The notes below the pieces were generated by a model, which saw only the letters and a program-made list of their open reading frames with translations, made no database searches and was not told the DNA's origin. Shown here in pieces: positions 8,569 to 19,965 of a stretch of 64,000 bases of DNA (position 1 is the first letter of the stretch; every line of letters starts with the position of its first letter). Made by a program: the position numbers and the translations under genes. Source of the DNA: Bryobacteraceae bacterium (GTDB lineage Bacteria > Acidobacteriota > Terriglobia > Bryobacterales > Bryobacteraceae); the NCBI GenBank assembly GCA_030041495.1, contig JASHNT010000091.1:124001-188000 (forward strand), in the 5' to 3' direction.

Positions 8569-8889
8569 CCGCCGATGTCACTTCCGGCAAGGGTGAAGAG
8601 GCGAAGCAGAAGCGCCACCGCAAGGCTGCCGCGCGTTGCTTCGGCGTGTTTGCCCGAGGCGATCCGCGGCGCTCGGGAAACGTGAAAGAAGTGGTCAGGG
8701 AAATTGCGCGGCGCAAGCATGCCCTTGCTGGTGTTGGGGTCGTTCCCACCGATTTCAGGATCTACCGCATCGGCGGCCGCGCCCCGGCTTTACCGGTTGC
8801 TTATACTGACGATGGCTCCCGCGCCTCCGGACGAGCCTCCATCCACCGGCTTCGGTGAGCTTGAATGACGTCGCGGACCTTCAAGGACG
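8569..8889. other. Intergenic region without a convincing gene
   Basis: A 97-codon open frame starts at an ATG overlapping the previous stop (8565) and runs to 8858. Its product is Arg/Ala-rich with no recognisable motif, and the minus strand is also open for 63 codons here, so GC bias explains both. A TATACT hexamer at 8802-8807 precedes an ATG at 8811 that reads only 18 codons. I see no hairpin with a T-tract. Treated as non-coding. Confidence 0.3.
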
Positions 8890-10236
8890 CTACTTGCCTT
8901 CGAGTAAGAAGGTCGGCGCCAAGCCGGTCAGCGTGGAGAACGACGACGGTCCGGCTACATCCAGCCAGCTCGAGCAGCCCTGCACCGACCCCAAATACGC
9001 ATGCGGCTGCACGTCCACCAGCATCTCCTTCATCATCAGGCTGCCGTATTGCAGCATGGGGAAGACGGCGCGAGCGGGAGGCTCGGCGGCTTCCTGCACC
9101 ACGTAAGGGCTGCGCATGGCTTGGCGCAGAGCTTTCTCCCAGTTGAGATCCGTCACGTCCGCGCCGCGGACCGGATGAACTTCGGTGGAATTGTCGTTGG
9201 GACGCAGCACCAGCTTGGCGCGATGCTTCATCACGAATTCGGGCAGGTCCACGGTGTGGCCTTTGTGGGTGGTTTTGGCGGCCTGCACCAGTCGCGTCCA
9301 CGGCACGAAGTCTTTGATCGCCTTGCGCTCCGCCGCCGGAAATTTCGCCGTGACGGTGTCATCGGTCAACAAATCGAACAGAGCCTGTTTGGAGGCAAGC
9401 TCCGTGCGAAAGCTGTTGATCATGCACACGGTGCGATCCTTGGTGGCGCGCACCAGCGGATGATTCAGATCGAAACGCACCAGGAATTCCTGAAGCTTGA
9501 CGTTGCGATACACCACGTCGATGGTAAATTCTCCGCGATGCAGCACATTGTTGCGATATTCGAGCTGATCGGGCGAAACTACTTCTGTTGGAAACCCTTC
9601 GCGCGTGAGGAAGTCCGCCAGCAGCAGGCTGTCCGAAGAAAACATCGGCTGGCGGAACTCGACTACCGCGATGTTGGGGCGCTTATTCTTGCCGCCGGAT
9701 TCCTTGTACGCCTTCAGGATCGCGCTCAATAATGGCTTGACGCCGGGCAGCTTCTTGAGCTTGAATTTCTTGCGCAGTTCTTTTACCGGCGCGGCATCGT
9801 AATACAAATCCGCCAGCGCTTCGCCATAAATCGCGCCAGGAGAAGCCACGCCGCTGTGCCCGCCGAAGCGGACGGTCCCGTCGTTCAGTTGAGTGTGCAA
9901 AGTTCCGGCCACGCTGAACGCGGAATAGCCGGGGTCGACGGCAGCCAGCATGCGCTCGGCCGGCAGCAGTTGCACGCGCGCCAGCAGCGCCGGATTCGCC
10001 AGCGCCATACGCTCCACGCGATCGATGGCCGAGAGCAGACTCTCCGCGGCCTTGACCATCGTCGCGTAGTCGCGGCTGGAGATCAGGTGAGGGCGCAGCA
10101 CCGGCGAGAGCGGACCGTCCTCCAGCTTGAGCGCCTTCTTACGCTCCTGAAGCGCCTGGGCCCATCCCAGGTCAATATACGGTTCGCTTTCGATGAGTTT
10201 GTGATAACGGGCGATCGCTTCGCCGACCAGAGTCAT
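8890..10236 (-). CDS. ATP-grasp-like protein (glutathionylspermidine-synthase/circularly permuted type), function unknown
   Basis: 448-residue cytoplasmic protein. The C-terminal third has features of ATP-grasp ligases: KLVLRPNDNS near residue 355, like the lysine plus glycine/serine nucleotide loop, then YVVQE (about residue 390), like the adenine-binding hinge, and a late metal-binding-like segment. The N-terminal half contains VDPGYSAFSVAGTLHTQLND and NIAVVEFRQPMF, resembling the pre-ATP-grasp fold of glutathionylspermidine-synthase-like proteins. These assign a fold, not a substrate; amide or peptide ligation is the likely chemistry. It is a single gene, convergent with the pseudo-ABC gene and followed upstream by typA on the same strand. 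Confidence 0.55.
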   Translation of the reverse strand: MTLVGEAIARYHKLIESEPYIDLGWAQALQERKKALKLEDGPLSPVLRPHLISSRDYATMVKAAESLLSAIDRVERMALANPALLARVQLLPAERMLAAVDPGYSAFSVAGTLHTQLNDGTVRFGGHSGVASPGAIYGEALADLYYDAAPVKELRKKFKLKKLPGVKPLLSAILKAYKESGGKNKRPNIAVVEFRQPMFSSDSLLLADFLTREGFPTEVVSPDQLEYRNNVLHRGEFTIDVVYRNVKLQEFLVRFDLNHPLVRATKDRTVCMINSFRTELASKQALFDLLTDDTVTAKFPAAERKAIKDFVPWTRLVQAAKTTHKGHTVDLPEFVMKHRAKLVLRPNDNSTEVHPVRGADVTDLNWEKALRQAMRSPYVVQEAAEPPARAVFPMLQYGSLMMKEMLVDVQPHAYLGSVQGCSSWLDVAGPSSFSTLTGLAPTFLLEGK

Positions 10237-10350
10237 GCGTTGTAATGACGTTTAGTATCGCATGAGGGACCTGATTTTGGAAGGCGCCGGGGTCCGATTA
10301 TGCGGGTCAAGTTGCTGATACAAGGGAACTTAAAATTAAAGCAGAAATGC

Positions 10351-12153
<1,803 letters not shown>

Positions 12154-12194
12154 TTACTCATATTGTGGCGTGCGACCATGGGAGATTGCCAACC

Positions 12195-13505
12195 ATGTCT
12201 GCCTCTCTGCGGTCCGCCGGGCTCCCTTCGGTTGTGATTGTCGGCCGGCCCAACACCGGAAAATCGACCCTGTTCAACGCCATCCTGCGCGACCGGCGCT
12301 CGATCGTCGGCGACGAGCCCGGCATCACGCGCGACCGCATTCATGGCGAAGGCGCGCATCGGGGGCGGAAATTTGAGCTGATCGACACCGGCGGCATTAT
12401 TCCGAATGACGCGGAGTTGATTCCCAGCCAGATCCTCAAGCAGGCTCGCGTGGCGCTGGAGGGCGCGTCGCAGGTGATTTTCCTGATCGACGGGCGCACG
12501 GAGATTACCGGCGCGGATCGCGATCTGGCCGCGATGCTGCGCAAGCTGGGCAAGCCGGTCACGCTGGCGGTGAACAAGATCGACAGCCCGCGCCGGGAGG
12601 ATCTGGCGCACGAGTTTCACTCGCTCGGCTTCGAGAACCTGTTTCCGGTCTCGGCCGAGCATCGCCTCGGTTTGGACGAACTGCTCGATCACGTGACGCG
12701 GGATTTTCCGGAAAGCCCGGCCGAGGAGGAAGCCGAGAAGACGGCACGGATCAAAGTCGCAATTCTGGGCCGGCCCAACGTGGGGAAATCGACTTTGCTG
12801 AACGCGCTGACCGGGACCGAGCGCGCGATCGTCTCGCCCATTGCGGGAACCACGCGCGACGCAGTGGACGAAACCGTGACGCTGGAGGACGTCGAGTACG
12901 TGTTTGTTGACACCGCCGGAATCCGCCGCAAGGGCAAGACGCATTTGATGGCGGAGAAGTTATCGGTGGTGATGGCGCGCAAACATCTGCGCATGTCGAA
13001 TGTGGCGCTGCTGGTGCTGGACGCGAGCGAAGCGGAAGGAGTAGTCGCGCTGGACGCCACCATCGCCGGCTACGCCCACGAAGAAGGCCGCGCAGTGATT
13101 CTGTGCGTGAACAAATGGGATATCGCAGCAGAAAAAAGCAAGCGCAAATTCATCGAGACCATCCGGGATAATTTGAAATTTCTGGAATACGCTCCCATCG
13201 CGTTTATGTCCGCGGATAGGAAACAGGGGACACGGGCGCTGTTCCCGCTAATCCGCAAGGCCTACGATGCGGCTTCGAAGCGCATTGGGACGGGCGAGCT
13301 TAACCGTTTCGCGGAGACGCTCGCATGGGAGTACGACGCCAAGATCCACTACATCACGCAGGCCTCGGTGCGTCCGCCGACCTTCATCGTCTTCACGGAT
13401 CGCCCCAATCTGCACTTCTCCGCGCAAAGGTTTCTGATCAACCGCCTGCGGGAGAAGTTTGGGTTTCAGGGCACGCCGGTGGTGATCAAGACCAAGCGCA
13501 GGTAA
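12195..13505 (+). CDS. der: Ribosome biogenesis GTPase Der (EngA)
   Basis: 436-residue double-GTPase required for 50S subunit maturation. Two tandem G domains are visible, with G1 motifs GRPNTGKST (residues ~15) and GRPNVGKST (~residue 190), G3 DTGG and DTAG, and G4 NKID and NKWD, followed by the KH-like C-terminal domain ([27 protein letters not shown] is its core). The ATG at 12195 is chosen because it sits just before the conserved N-terminus and has GGGAG upstream; the frame itself opens further upstream inside the typA leader. The C-terminus ends KTKRR, with a basic tail as usual. Confidence 0.97.
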   Translation: MSASLRSAGLPSVVIVGRPNTGKSTLFNAILRDRRSIVGDEPGITRDRIHGEGAHRGRKFELIDTGGIIPNDAELIPSQILKQARVALEGASQVIFLIDGRTEITGADRDLAAMLRKLGKPVTLAVNKIDSPRREDLAHEFHSLGFENLFPVSAEHRLGLDELLDHVTRDFPESPAEEEAEKTARIKVAILGRPNVGKSTLLNALTGTERAIVSPIAGTTRDAVDETVTLEDVEYVFVDTAGIRRKGKTHLMAEKLSVVMARKHLRMSNVALLVLDASEAEGVVALDATIAGYAHEEGRAVILCVNKWDIAAEKSKRKFIETIRDNLKFLEYAPIAFMSADRKQGTRALFPLIRKAYDAASKRIGTGELNRFAETLAWEYDAKIHYITQASVRPPTFIVFTDRPNLHFSAQRFLINRLREKFGFQGTPVVIKTKRR

Positions 13506-13511
13506 TCCGGC

Positions 13512-14156
13512 TCAAGCCGTGGCTTCGTCAAAAGGGGCCGCCGAAACACCCTGCTCAGCCACGCACACCGCGTGTCGCAGGATGCGCTCCAGATGCCTGG
13601 CGATGAGCATTAAATCCACGTATACGGGAGCGTCTCCCGGCGTGGAGGTGAGCTGGGAGAGCTTCTCGTAAAGGGCCTCGCATTCAGCGCGGATGGCCGT
13701 CTCCCGCGAGCGAATCGGCGCGGCGCCGGAGGTCGAGCCGCGCCACACGTCAATGGCGGCTTTCAGCACCTCGCTTATTTTGGCGGCGGCCGCGGAGACC
13801 TGCGAAGCGACCGACGGCGACGGCCGGCGCGGCATTGCCGAACTCAGGCTCGCGATCTCATAGGCGTAGTCGCCGATTAACTCGAGATCGACAATCGCGT
13901 CCAAGATCCCGGTAATGAGCCGGGCGTCGCGCGCCACCGGCGCTTGCAGCGTGATCAGGGTAAGGCACTGGTCGTGAATGGAGCGGTGTTTGTGGTCCGT
14001 TTGGGCCTCCAACTCGCTGGCCTTCTCCAGGCCGGTGGCGCTCGGCTCAGAGATGGCTTGGACCGCTTGCGCGAAGAGTTGTTCGGTGGTCTCGCCCATC
14101 TGAATCAGATTCTGGCGAACGGCGGCCAATTCCATGAAGTAGTGCGTTCTGCTCAT
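13512..14156 (-). CDS. PhoU-like phosphate-signalling regulator
   Basis: 214-residue all-helical protein with the PhoU repeat pattern. Helical segments include MGETTEQLFAQAVQAI, RDARLITGILDAIVDLELIGDYAYEIA (the E/DxxxD metal-binding region of PhoU) and a second half with MLIARHLERILRHAVCVAEQGV. PhoU proteins modulate the Pst transporter and PhoR kinase. No pst or pho genes are near, so its partner is elsewhere. The ATG at 14156 has AAGGAA eight bases upstream; an upstream in-frame extension is rejected. The gene is convergent with der, six bases apart. Confidence 0.8.
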   Translation of the reverse strand: MSRTHYFMELAAVRQNLIQMGETTEQLFAQAVQAISEPSATGLEKASELEAQTDHKHRSIHDQCLTLITLQAPVARDARLITGILDAIVDLELIGDYAYEIASLSSAMPRRPSPSVASQVSAAAAKISEVLKAAIDVWRGSTSGAAPIRSRETAIRAECEALYEKLSQLTSTPGDAPVYVDLMLIARHLERILRHAVCVAEQGVSAAPFDEATA

Positions 14157-14282
14157 GTACGGTTCCTTTTGTTCCACAACGGTCAAAAAGCGCGAACCGT
14201 GCGGAGGATATGGTCCTCTCAGTTTCCCGCGCTGGTGTGACAATTGCGTTAAAGGTGCGTCGCCGGCGAAGGCCGCCGGGAT

Positions 14283-15029
14283 TCAAGTGGCGCTTGCCGT
14301 GCCGCCGTGGCCGGATTGGTAGGCTTTCAGAACCTGGTCGACCGGGCCGCTGGTGACGACCCTTCCGCGTTCCAGCCACATCGCATGCTGGCACAACATT
14401 TCCATCAATTTTGGCGAATGCGACGCCAGAAGAATGGTTTTCCCCTCGCTTTGGAAGCGCCGCATGCGCTCCAGGCATTTGGCCTGGAAGTCGTTATCAC
14501 CCACGCCGATCATTTCATCGATCACCAGAACATCCGGGTTCATGTGCACAGCGACAGAAAACGCCAGCCTCATCTGCATTCCGCTCGAATAAGTGCGTAA
14601 AGGCTCGCGAATAAAATCGCGCACTCCGGAAAACTCGATAATGTCTTCGAAGCGCTCTTTGGTTTGCCGCCGCGTCAGACCGATCATGGCGGCGTTGACA
14701 CGCACGTTCTCTTCGCCGGTCAAGTCAGGGTGAAAGCCCGAGCCGAGCTCAAGCAGCGCGCCCACGCGCCCGTGGACCTCGATTCGCCCGGAATCGGGTT
14801 GCGAAAGCCCGCACACCATATTGAGCAGCGTGCTCTTGCCTGCTCCATTCGGTCCGATCAAGCCGAGCCCGTCGCCGCGCGGCAGTTGGAAGGAGACGTC
14901 CTTGAGCACTTCCAAACGGTGCCCGGGTGCGGAACGGAATAGTTCCGCGATGCGCTCTCGCAGCAGGCGCGGGCCGGTGTGATGCGCGAAGGATTTCGAA
15001 ACCCGGTCAAATACCAACGCCGCTGTCAT
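14283..15029 (-). CDS. ABC exporter ATPase, polysaccharide type (Wzt/TagH-like), no C-terminal sugar-binding domain
   Basis: 248-residue nucleotide-binding subunit that drives export of a lipid-linked polysaccharide. All motifs are intact: Walker A GPNGAGKST, signature YSSGM (the Wzt/KpsT form of LSGGQ), Walker B VLVIDE and switch histidine in LASHSP. The long insertion before Walker A with RERIAELF is typical of this subfamily. The protein stops right after the ATPase fold; the Wzt C-terminal carbohydrate-recognition domain is absent. Its ATG at 15029 overlaps the permease stop (ATGA), so the two are translationally coupled. Confidence 0.9.
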   Translation of the reverse strand: MTAALVFDRVSKSFAHHTGPRLLRERIAELFRSAPGHRLEVLKDVSFQLPRGDGLGLIGPNGAGKSTLLNMVCGLSQPDSGRIEVHGRVGALLELGSGFHPDLTGEENVRVNAAMIGLTRRQTKERFEDIIEFSGVRDFIREPLRTYSSGMQMRLAFSVAVHMNPDVLVIDEMIGVGDNDFQAKCLERMRRFQSEGKTILLASHSPKLMEMLCQHAMWLERGRVVTSGPVDQVLKAYQSGHGGTASAT

Positions 15030-15808
15030 AGATGTTCGTAAAAGCGGTCCTTCAGCCGGCGGAAGAGCCACGTCCCGGCCACGGCAGTGAAGGTCGCGGC
15101 AATGGTCATGTTGCGCAGCAGCGACGGCGCCGGAGCCTGCCGTTCGATCATGATGTTGCGCATCGCCATCACCAAGGCGGCCACGGGATTGAACTGGTAC
15201 ACATCGCGAAAACGGTCCGGAATGTAGCTGAAGGGGTAAAAGATCGGCACCAGCCAGAACAACACCAGGTTGAAGGATTCCACCACATAGCGGGTGTCGC
15301 GAATGAAAACGTTGACCGCGCTAGCGCCCAGCGCCAGCCCGCACACAAACACGATGAATAGCAGCCAGACCAGCGGCAGCCACAGCCAGGAAACGGCCGG
15401 AGGCAGGCGGTAGACGAGAGCGAAACCTACCAGCAATCCAAACTGGATCAGCAGATGGACGCAGTTGGAAAGCACGGACGCCACCGGCACTACTTCTCGC
15501 GGCACGGCTACGCGTTTGACCAGGGGCGCGCTATCCAGGATGGAGGTGGTTCCAGCCAGCAGCGCCCCGCTGAAGAAATTGAATGGAATCAAGCCGCACA
15601 GAATGAACAGCGGATAGGCCGCGATGCTCTTGTTGGCGAAGACGTTCGAAAAGATGAACGTCATCACCCCCATCAGCACCAGCGGATTGATCAGGCTCCA
15701 CATCACGCCCAGGCTCATGTTGCGGTAGCGGATGCGGAAATCCTTGAGAATCAGATTTTCGAGAAGGAAAAGCAGGTCGCCTCCCCACTTACGCGGCGGA
15801 GTGGTCAT
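15026..15808 (-). CDS. ABC-2 type polysaccharide export permease (Wzm-like)
   Basis: 260-residue inner-membrane subunit with six hydrophobic segments. Family features are the amphipathic start LLFLLENLILKDFRIRYRN before the first membrane helix, WSLINPLVLMGVMTFIFSNVF, and the C-terminal region NPVAALVMAMRNI followed by a last helix and the cytoplasmic end RRLKDRFYEHL. It pairs with the Wzt-like ATPase directly downstream. The start at 15808 is preferred because the upstream extension in frame is polar and unconserved; a TATACT hexamer (minus strand, 15832-15827) lies about 20 bases upstream and could be the -10 box. Glycan substrate unknown: no glycosyltransferase cluster is next to it. Confidence 0.88.
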   Translation of the reverse strand: MTTPPRKWGGDLLFLLENLILKDFRIRYRNMSLGVMWSLINPLVLMGVMTFIFSNVFANKSIAAYPLFILCGLIPFNFFSGALLAGTTSILDSAPLVKRVAVPREVVPVASVLSNCVHLLIQFGLLVGFALVYRLPPAVSWLWLPLVWLLFIVFVCGLALGASAVNVFIRDTRYVVESFNLVLFWLVPIFYPFSYIPDRFRDVYQFNPVAALVMAMRNIMIERQAPAPSLLRNMTIAATFTAVAGTWLFRRLKDRFYEHL

Positions 15809-15890
15809 TGTGAAGAATAAAAACAAGTATACAATGCGGGCTCTTGAGGCCTGGAGCGTCGTATACGGCCGCAGCATGGCATCATAGTTC

Positions 15891-17087
15891 TTGCGCTCCT
15901 CTCCGCTGCTTCCCATCTTTCTGATCGTGGCCGTGGACGTCCTCGGCCTCACGATCATGATTCCGCTGCTGCCCTTCTACGCCGAAAAACTGGGCGCGAG
16001 CCCGTTTGAGGTCGGCTGGCTGATCGGCGCTTACGCGGTTTGCCAGCTCATCTCCGGTCCGTTGCTGGGGCGCATGTCGGATCACATGGGACGCAAGCCG
16101 CTGTTGATCGTGAGCCAGCTCGGCACGTTCACCGGTTTCATCATTACCGCATTCGCGCCGAATCTCGCGATCCTGTTTCTGGCGCGAGCCATTGATGGAT
16201 CGACGGCCGGAAATCTATCGCTGGCGCAGGCTTACATCTCCGACGTCACCAAACCGGAGGAGCGCGCGAAGTCATTCGGCATTATCGGCATCGCGTTCGG
16301 ACTCGGGTTCTTGATCGGACCCGCGATATCCGGATTCCTGGCGCGATACGATTATCGCGATCCCATTTTCGCCGCGGCTCTCCTCTCGTTTTTGAGCATC
16401 ATGGCCACGACAGTGCTGCTCCCGGCGACCAAGCCCAGCGCGGACAAGCCCACGGGTCCGGGAGGCACGCGTATTTCGCTGGTGGAATGGGGCGCTTATG
16501 CGGCGTACTTCAAGCGCGCCAGCCTGGCTCCGCGCCTGTTCGAGTTCTGCGCGTTCGCGTTCAGCTTCGCGTGGTTCGTCTCGGGGTTGCCTCTGTTTGC
16601 CGAGCGCCGGCTCACCTGGCACGGAATGCCGTTTGGACCGGTGCAACTCGGCTACATTTGGGCCTACGCCGGATTTCTGGGCATTTTCCTACAAGGCCCG
16701 GCTCTGGGCAGGCTGGTGAAGCGTTTCGGGGAAAAAGCTCTGCTGCGAACCGGGTTCCTAGGTTACGCGCTGGGGTACCTGCTGCTCGCCGTTTGCCACA
16801 ACTTGTCTACATTGATCTTGGCGAGCACGGTGGCGGCGATTGGCGGACTGGTGCGCCCGACTCTGACCAGCATGATCACGCAAGCCACCCCGCGCGAGGA
16901 GCAGGGCGTTGTGCTGGGCCTGACGCAATCCTTGACTTCGGTTTCACAGATCACTGCGCCGCCGATTGGAACCTGGCTGATTGGACAAGGTCTGTTGACC
17001 AGTTGGGGCGCGGCCGCAGCGGCTGTGGCTGCGGTTGGCTTGATGCTCGCGTACAGGTCCTTTGCGCAAGCGCAAGAGCCCCGCTAA
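15891..17087 (+). CDS. MFS transporter, DHA1/TetA-like
   Basis: 398-residue inner-membrane exporter with about 12 hydrophobic segments. Motif D1-like VDVLGLTIMIPLLP lies in helix 1, and motif A GRMSDHMGRKPLL between helices 2 and 3, as in the tetracycline/multidrug drug:H+ antiporter families; motif C-like GLGFLIGPAISGFLA lies in helix 5. The likely start is TTG at 15891, because an in-frame stop (TAG at 15885) precedes it. It is divergent from the Wzm gene; two GTATAC palindromes (15827-15832 and 15861-15866) lie in the shared 82-base gap. Substrate unknown. Confidence 0.85.
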   Translation: MRSSPLLPIFLIVAVDVLGLTIMIPLLPFYAEKLGASPFEVGWLIGAYAVCQLISGPLLGRMSDHMGRKPLLIVSQLGTFTGFIITAFAPNLAILFLARAIDGSTAGNLSLAQAYISDVTKPEERAKSFGIIGIAFGLGFLIGPAISGFLARYDYRDPIFAAALLSFLSIMATTVLLPATKPSADKPTGPGGTRISLVEWGAYAAYFKRASLAPRLFEFCAFAFSFAWFVSGLPLFAERRLTWHGMPFGPVQLGYIWAYAGFLGIFLQGPALGRLVKRFGEKALLRTGFLGYALGYLLLAVCHNLSTLILASTVAAIGGLVRPTLTSMITQATPREEQGVVLGLTQSLTSVSQITAPPIGTWLIGQGLLTSWGAAAAAVAAVGLMLAYRSFAQAQEPR

Positions 17088-17187
17088 AGACCGGCCGCAA
17101 CGCGGGGGCGTACGACTCCTCAATCGACACTTAGTACCTACACCCCCTTTGGTTCACTGTCGATCTACCCCGCTTAAGGGAACAGTA

Positions 17188-17856
17188 GTGGATCGACTAA
17201 CCGTATTCGTCTGCGAATCTCAGCCGATTGTGGTCGAGGGTTTGACGAAAGTCCTGAGCGGCTGCGAAGACTTGGAGTTTAGCGGCGCCGTTTCGCGATT
17301 GGGTGAGGCTCTCGACGCGATCCGCTCCGTCCAGCCGGACTTGGTGCTGGTAGACCAGGCGGCGGGTCTTAAGATGGTCTTCCAGTTCATCACCGACGCC
17401 AAGAGCACTTGGCCGCGCTGCCAGCCCATCTTATGGGTCAACGACCTGGCCGAGGTCGATTGCTTCCGTGCTCTGCAATTGGGAGCGCGCGGCATCATCA
17501 AAAAGAACCTGCCGATCGAAGCGCTGCGCGAATGTCTGCGGTCGGTGGGGCGAGGCAATGTGTGGATCGAGAATTCGCTGCCGGAGTCCGCGGGGCCGGT
17601 GGAGCGCCGCTCCGCTCCGCGTCTGACGCCGCGGGAAAAAGAAATTGTCCATCACGTCTGCGGCGGGCTCAAGAACAAAGAGATCGCCGGGCAGCTTCGC
17701 ATCACCGCCGGTACGGTGAAAGTGCACCTGATGCACATCTTTGAGAAGACCGGCGTGCGCGACCGGTTCGAGCTGGCGGTCCATGGCCGGAAGCTGCTGG
17801 GCTCGGAGCATGCCGACGAAATTTCGCGGGCCGAAAACGCAACCGCAGCGACATAA
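17188..17856 (+). CDS. NarL/LuxR-type regulator with atypical receiver domain
   Basis: 222 residues from GTG at 17188, which has AAGGGAA upstream; the longer frame overlaps the MFS gene. Residues 1-120 are a CheY-like receiver: the phosphoacceptor aspartate is D56 in LVLVDQ and the conserved lysine is K105, but the acidic pair that binds Mg2+ is E10-S11 instead of two acidic residues, so phosphorylation may be weak or absent. Residues ~155-215 are a LuxR helix-turn-helix (LTPREKEIVHHVCGGLKNKE, then ITAGTVKVHLMHIFEKTG). No sensor kinase is adjacent. It may regulate the next gene, a GT-C-like membrane protein. Confidence 0.82.
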   Translation: MDRLTVFVCESQPIVVEGLTKVLSGCEDLEFSGAVSRLGEALDAIRSVQPDLVLVDQAAGLKMVFQFITDAKSTWPRCQPILWVNDLAEVDCFRALQLGARGIIKKNLPIEALRECLRSVGRGNVWIENSLPESAGPVERRSAPRLTPREKEIVHHVCGGLKNKEIAGQLRITAGTVKVHLMHIFEKTGVRDRFELAVHGRKLLGSEHADEISRAENATAAT

Positions 17857-17910
17857 CAGCGGTAGACCTAAAGTACCAGCGTGGATCGGGCGAAGTAATT
17901 CGTAGGGAAA

Positions 17911-19488
17911 ATGACTCCGCCGCAAGTATTGCCGGGCATGCGCGCCCCCGCGCGCAGCGTCGAATCGGTGCTCACCGCACGGTGGGCCCGGGTCCTGATT
18001 CCCTCTCTTTCTGACATCTTCTTCCTGGCGATCCTGGTGTGGTTGTTCATGAGCTCCGGCGCATCGGGGTGGCAAGGGTTGCTGCTGGATGCGGACGCAG
18101 GCTGGCATATTCGCACCGGGCAATATGTTTTGGATCACCACGCGGTTCCGCATCAGGATTTGTATTCTTTCTCCAAGCCGGGCGCGCCTTGGTACGCATG
18201 GGAATGGGGCTCCGACGTGATCTTCGGTTCTCTGGACCGCGTGGCGGGATTGAAAGGCGTGGTGTTGTTCACCGGAGTGCTGCTGGCCGCATTCGCCACG
18301 ACTTTGATCCGGCGCATGATCTGGCGCGGAGTGCACGTGTTCGTGGCCCTGGCGGTAGCGCTGCTATCGGTGGGCGCGGCGTCCATCCATTTTCTGGCGC
18401 GTCCCCATATTTTTACTCTGCTGTTTTTATCGATCTCGGTATGGCTGATCGAGCGCGACCGCGAAAAGCAGAGCCGGCGTATCTGGCTGCTGGTTCCGCT
18501 TACGGTTGTCTGGACCAATCTGCATGGCGGCTTTCTGGCGCTGATCGTGGTGCTAGGGCTGTGCGCGGTGGGCACGGCAGTGGAAGCTTATGCGGCGCGC
18601 GAACCCTGGGGTGGATTGTGGTGGCGCAACGCAGTGCGTTACCTGGGCTTGGCCGCGGCCTGCGCTGGCGCGTCGCTGATCAATCCCTACGGCTACCACC
18701 TGCACCAGCACATGGTTCAGTACCTCCGTTCGGACTGGATTCGCACGGTCATTCAGGAGTTCATGTCGCCCAGCTTCCGCAACGAGAACATGCTTCAATT
18801 CGAAGCTTTGCTGCTGATCGGTCTGATCGCCGCGGGCGGGCTGTTCCGGATGAGGCGGATCGTGGAGGCGCTGTGGATCGTATTTTTCGCGCATATGGCT
18901 CTGGCCAGCGTGCGCCACGTTCCCGTGTATGTCACCGTGGTGGGCCCGGTGGTCGCCTATCAGGTAGCCGGCTGGTGGAAGAGCTGGACGCACGGGGCGG
19001 CAAAGAAATCTTTTCCGGCGATCTTGAACCAGATCGCGGCGGACGCGGCTCCCGGCTTCCGCCGCAGCAGCATCTGGCCGGTGGCGGTTGTGGGAGCGTT
19101 AGTGGCGATCGGCGCGCCGGTTCCATGGCCCAAGGATTTTCCGGACCTTACCTTTCCGACTCAGTTGGTGCATGATCACGCCGCGCAGATCCTGAGCTCG
19201 CGGGTTCTTACCACCGACCAATGGGCGGATTACTTGATTTACGTCAATCCGCGCCAGAAGGTTTTCGTCGATGGCCGCAGCGATTTCTACGGCCCCGACA
19301 CAGGGAATGAGTATATCCGTTTGGTGAACGGCGGACCGGACTGGCAGGACTTGCTGCGCAAGTACAACTTCAATCTGGCCCTCCTTCCGCACGAGATGGC
19401 TATCGTGCAACTGCTCAAGACACAGCCCGATTGGCGCGTCGTCTCAGATGACGGTAAGAGGATTCTCTTAGCCCGCACCGCACAGTGA
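17911..19488 (+). CDS. Polytopic membrane protein, probable GT-C-type glycosyltransferase
   Basis: 525 residues with about ten hydrophobic segments in the first 400 and a soluble C-terminal domain of about 120 residues. The first large loop contains LLDADAGWHIRTGQ, an Asp-rich motif in the position where GT-C enzymes (dolichol/polyprenol-sugar-dependent, as in STT3/PMT) keep catalytic acids, and TNLHGGFL and INPYGYHLHQH follow in later loops. The C-terminal part has VFVDGRSDFYGPDTGNEY, a pattern I associate with uncharacterised acidobacterial proteins. Enzymatic role is inferred from layout only. AGGGAAA precedes the ATG. Confidence 0.6.
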   Translation: MTPPQVLPGMRAPARSVESVLTARWARVLIPSLSDIFFLAILVWLFMSSGASGWQGLLLDADAGWHIRTGQYVLDHHAVPHQDLYSFSKPGAPWYAWEWGSDVIFGSLDRVAGLKGVVLFTGVLLAAFATTLIRRMIWRGVHVFVALAVALLSVGAASIHFLARPHIFTLLFLSISVWLIERDREKQSRRIWLLVPLTVVWTNLHGGFLALIVVLGLCAVGTAVEAYAAREPWGGLWWRNAVRYLGLAAACAGASLINPYGYHLHQHMVQYLRSDWIRTVIQEFMSPSFRNENMLQFEALLLIGLIAAGGLFRMRRIVEALWIVFFAHMALASVRHVPVYVTVVGPVVAYQVAGWWKSWTHGAAKKSFPAILNQIAADAAPGFRRSSIWPVAVVGALVAIGAPVPWPKDFPDLTFPTQLVHDHAAQILSSRVLTTDQWADYLIYVNPRQKVFVDGRSDFYGPDTGNEYIRLVNGGPDWQDLLRKYNFNLALLPHEMAIVQLLKTQPDWRVVSDDGKRILLARTAQ

Positions 19489-19965
19489 GTACTTGCATCG
19501 GGCAATTTAAGCCCGGAACCAAGGTTCTAAGGGACACAGGTATTGGGCTCCGTCGGCCTAATGAAAACCACCGACCCGTCCGAAATAGTCAATGGGAGCA
19601 CACGGAGAGATGAAGCCCCAGAACGCGAGCCAGCGCCAAACCGGCTCTGGCAGGCGAAGTTCGCCCATGCGGATTCCACAAATCCCCATGGAGTGGATGG
19701 ACCCGATGAGTTGGCGCTTGCCTTCGGGAAAAGCGCTGGCCGAATTCGCGTTGCAGGCGGGGTTTCTGGCGCCGTTGATGCTGAGCGGTCCGGGGGTGAA
19801 GAAGCGGAATAAAGCGGCGGCAGCGGCGGACCAGACGGGAGTGAAGGCGCGGCTGGAAAAGCCCGCGGGGGAGGGGCCGGAACATTCCGGCAGCTTTCGT
19901 TCCCCCGGTCTTGGGCCCGAGAACTGAACGCCGGCCGGAAGCTGTGGGCGAGGGTTTGAACGACG
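19489..19965. other. 477-base region without a convincing gene
   Basis: Lies between the GT-C-like gene and cpaA. Open frames exist on both strands (111 codons plus strand 19592-19927; 139 codons minus strand 19558-19977) but they overlap each other, lack recognisable motifs, and the stretch has the GC bias that creates such shadows. No rRNA, tRNA or RNase P motifs are seen. The promoter of the tad operon should be here. Confidence 0.35.

Noticed and set aside
8565-8858. 97-codon frame with ATGA overlap after the pseudo-ABC gene
   Set aside because: No family features, very basic, and the opposite strand is equally open.
15827-15866. Two GTATAC palindromes between wzm and the MFS gene as an operator pair
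   Set aside because: Six-base palindromes 34 bases apart can arise by chance, and one overlaps a plausible -10 box; noted only in the gene entries.
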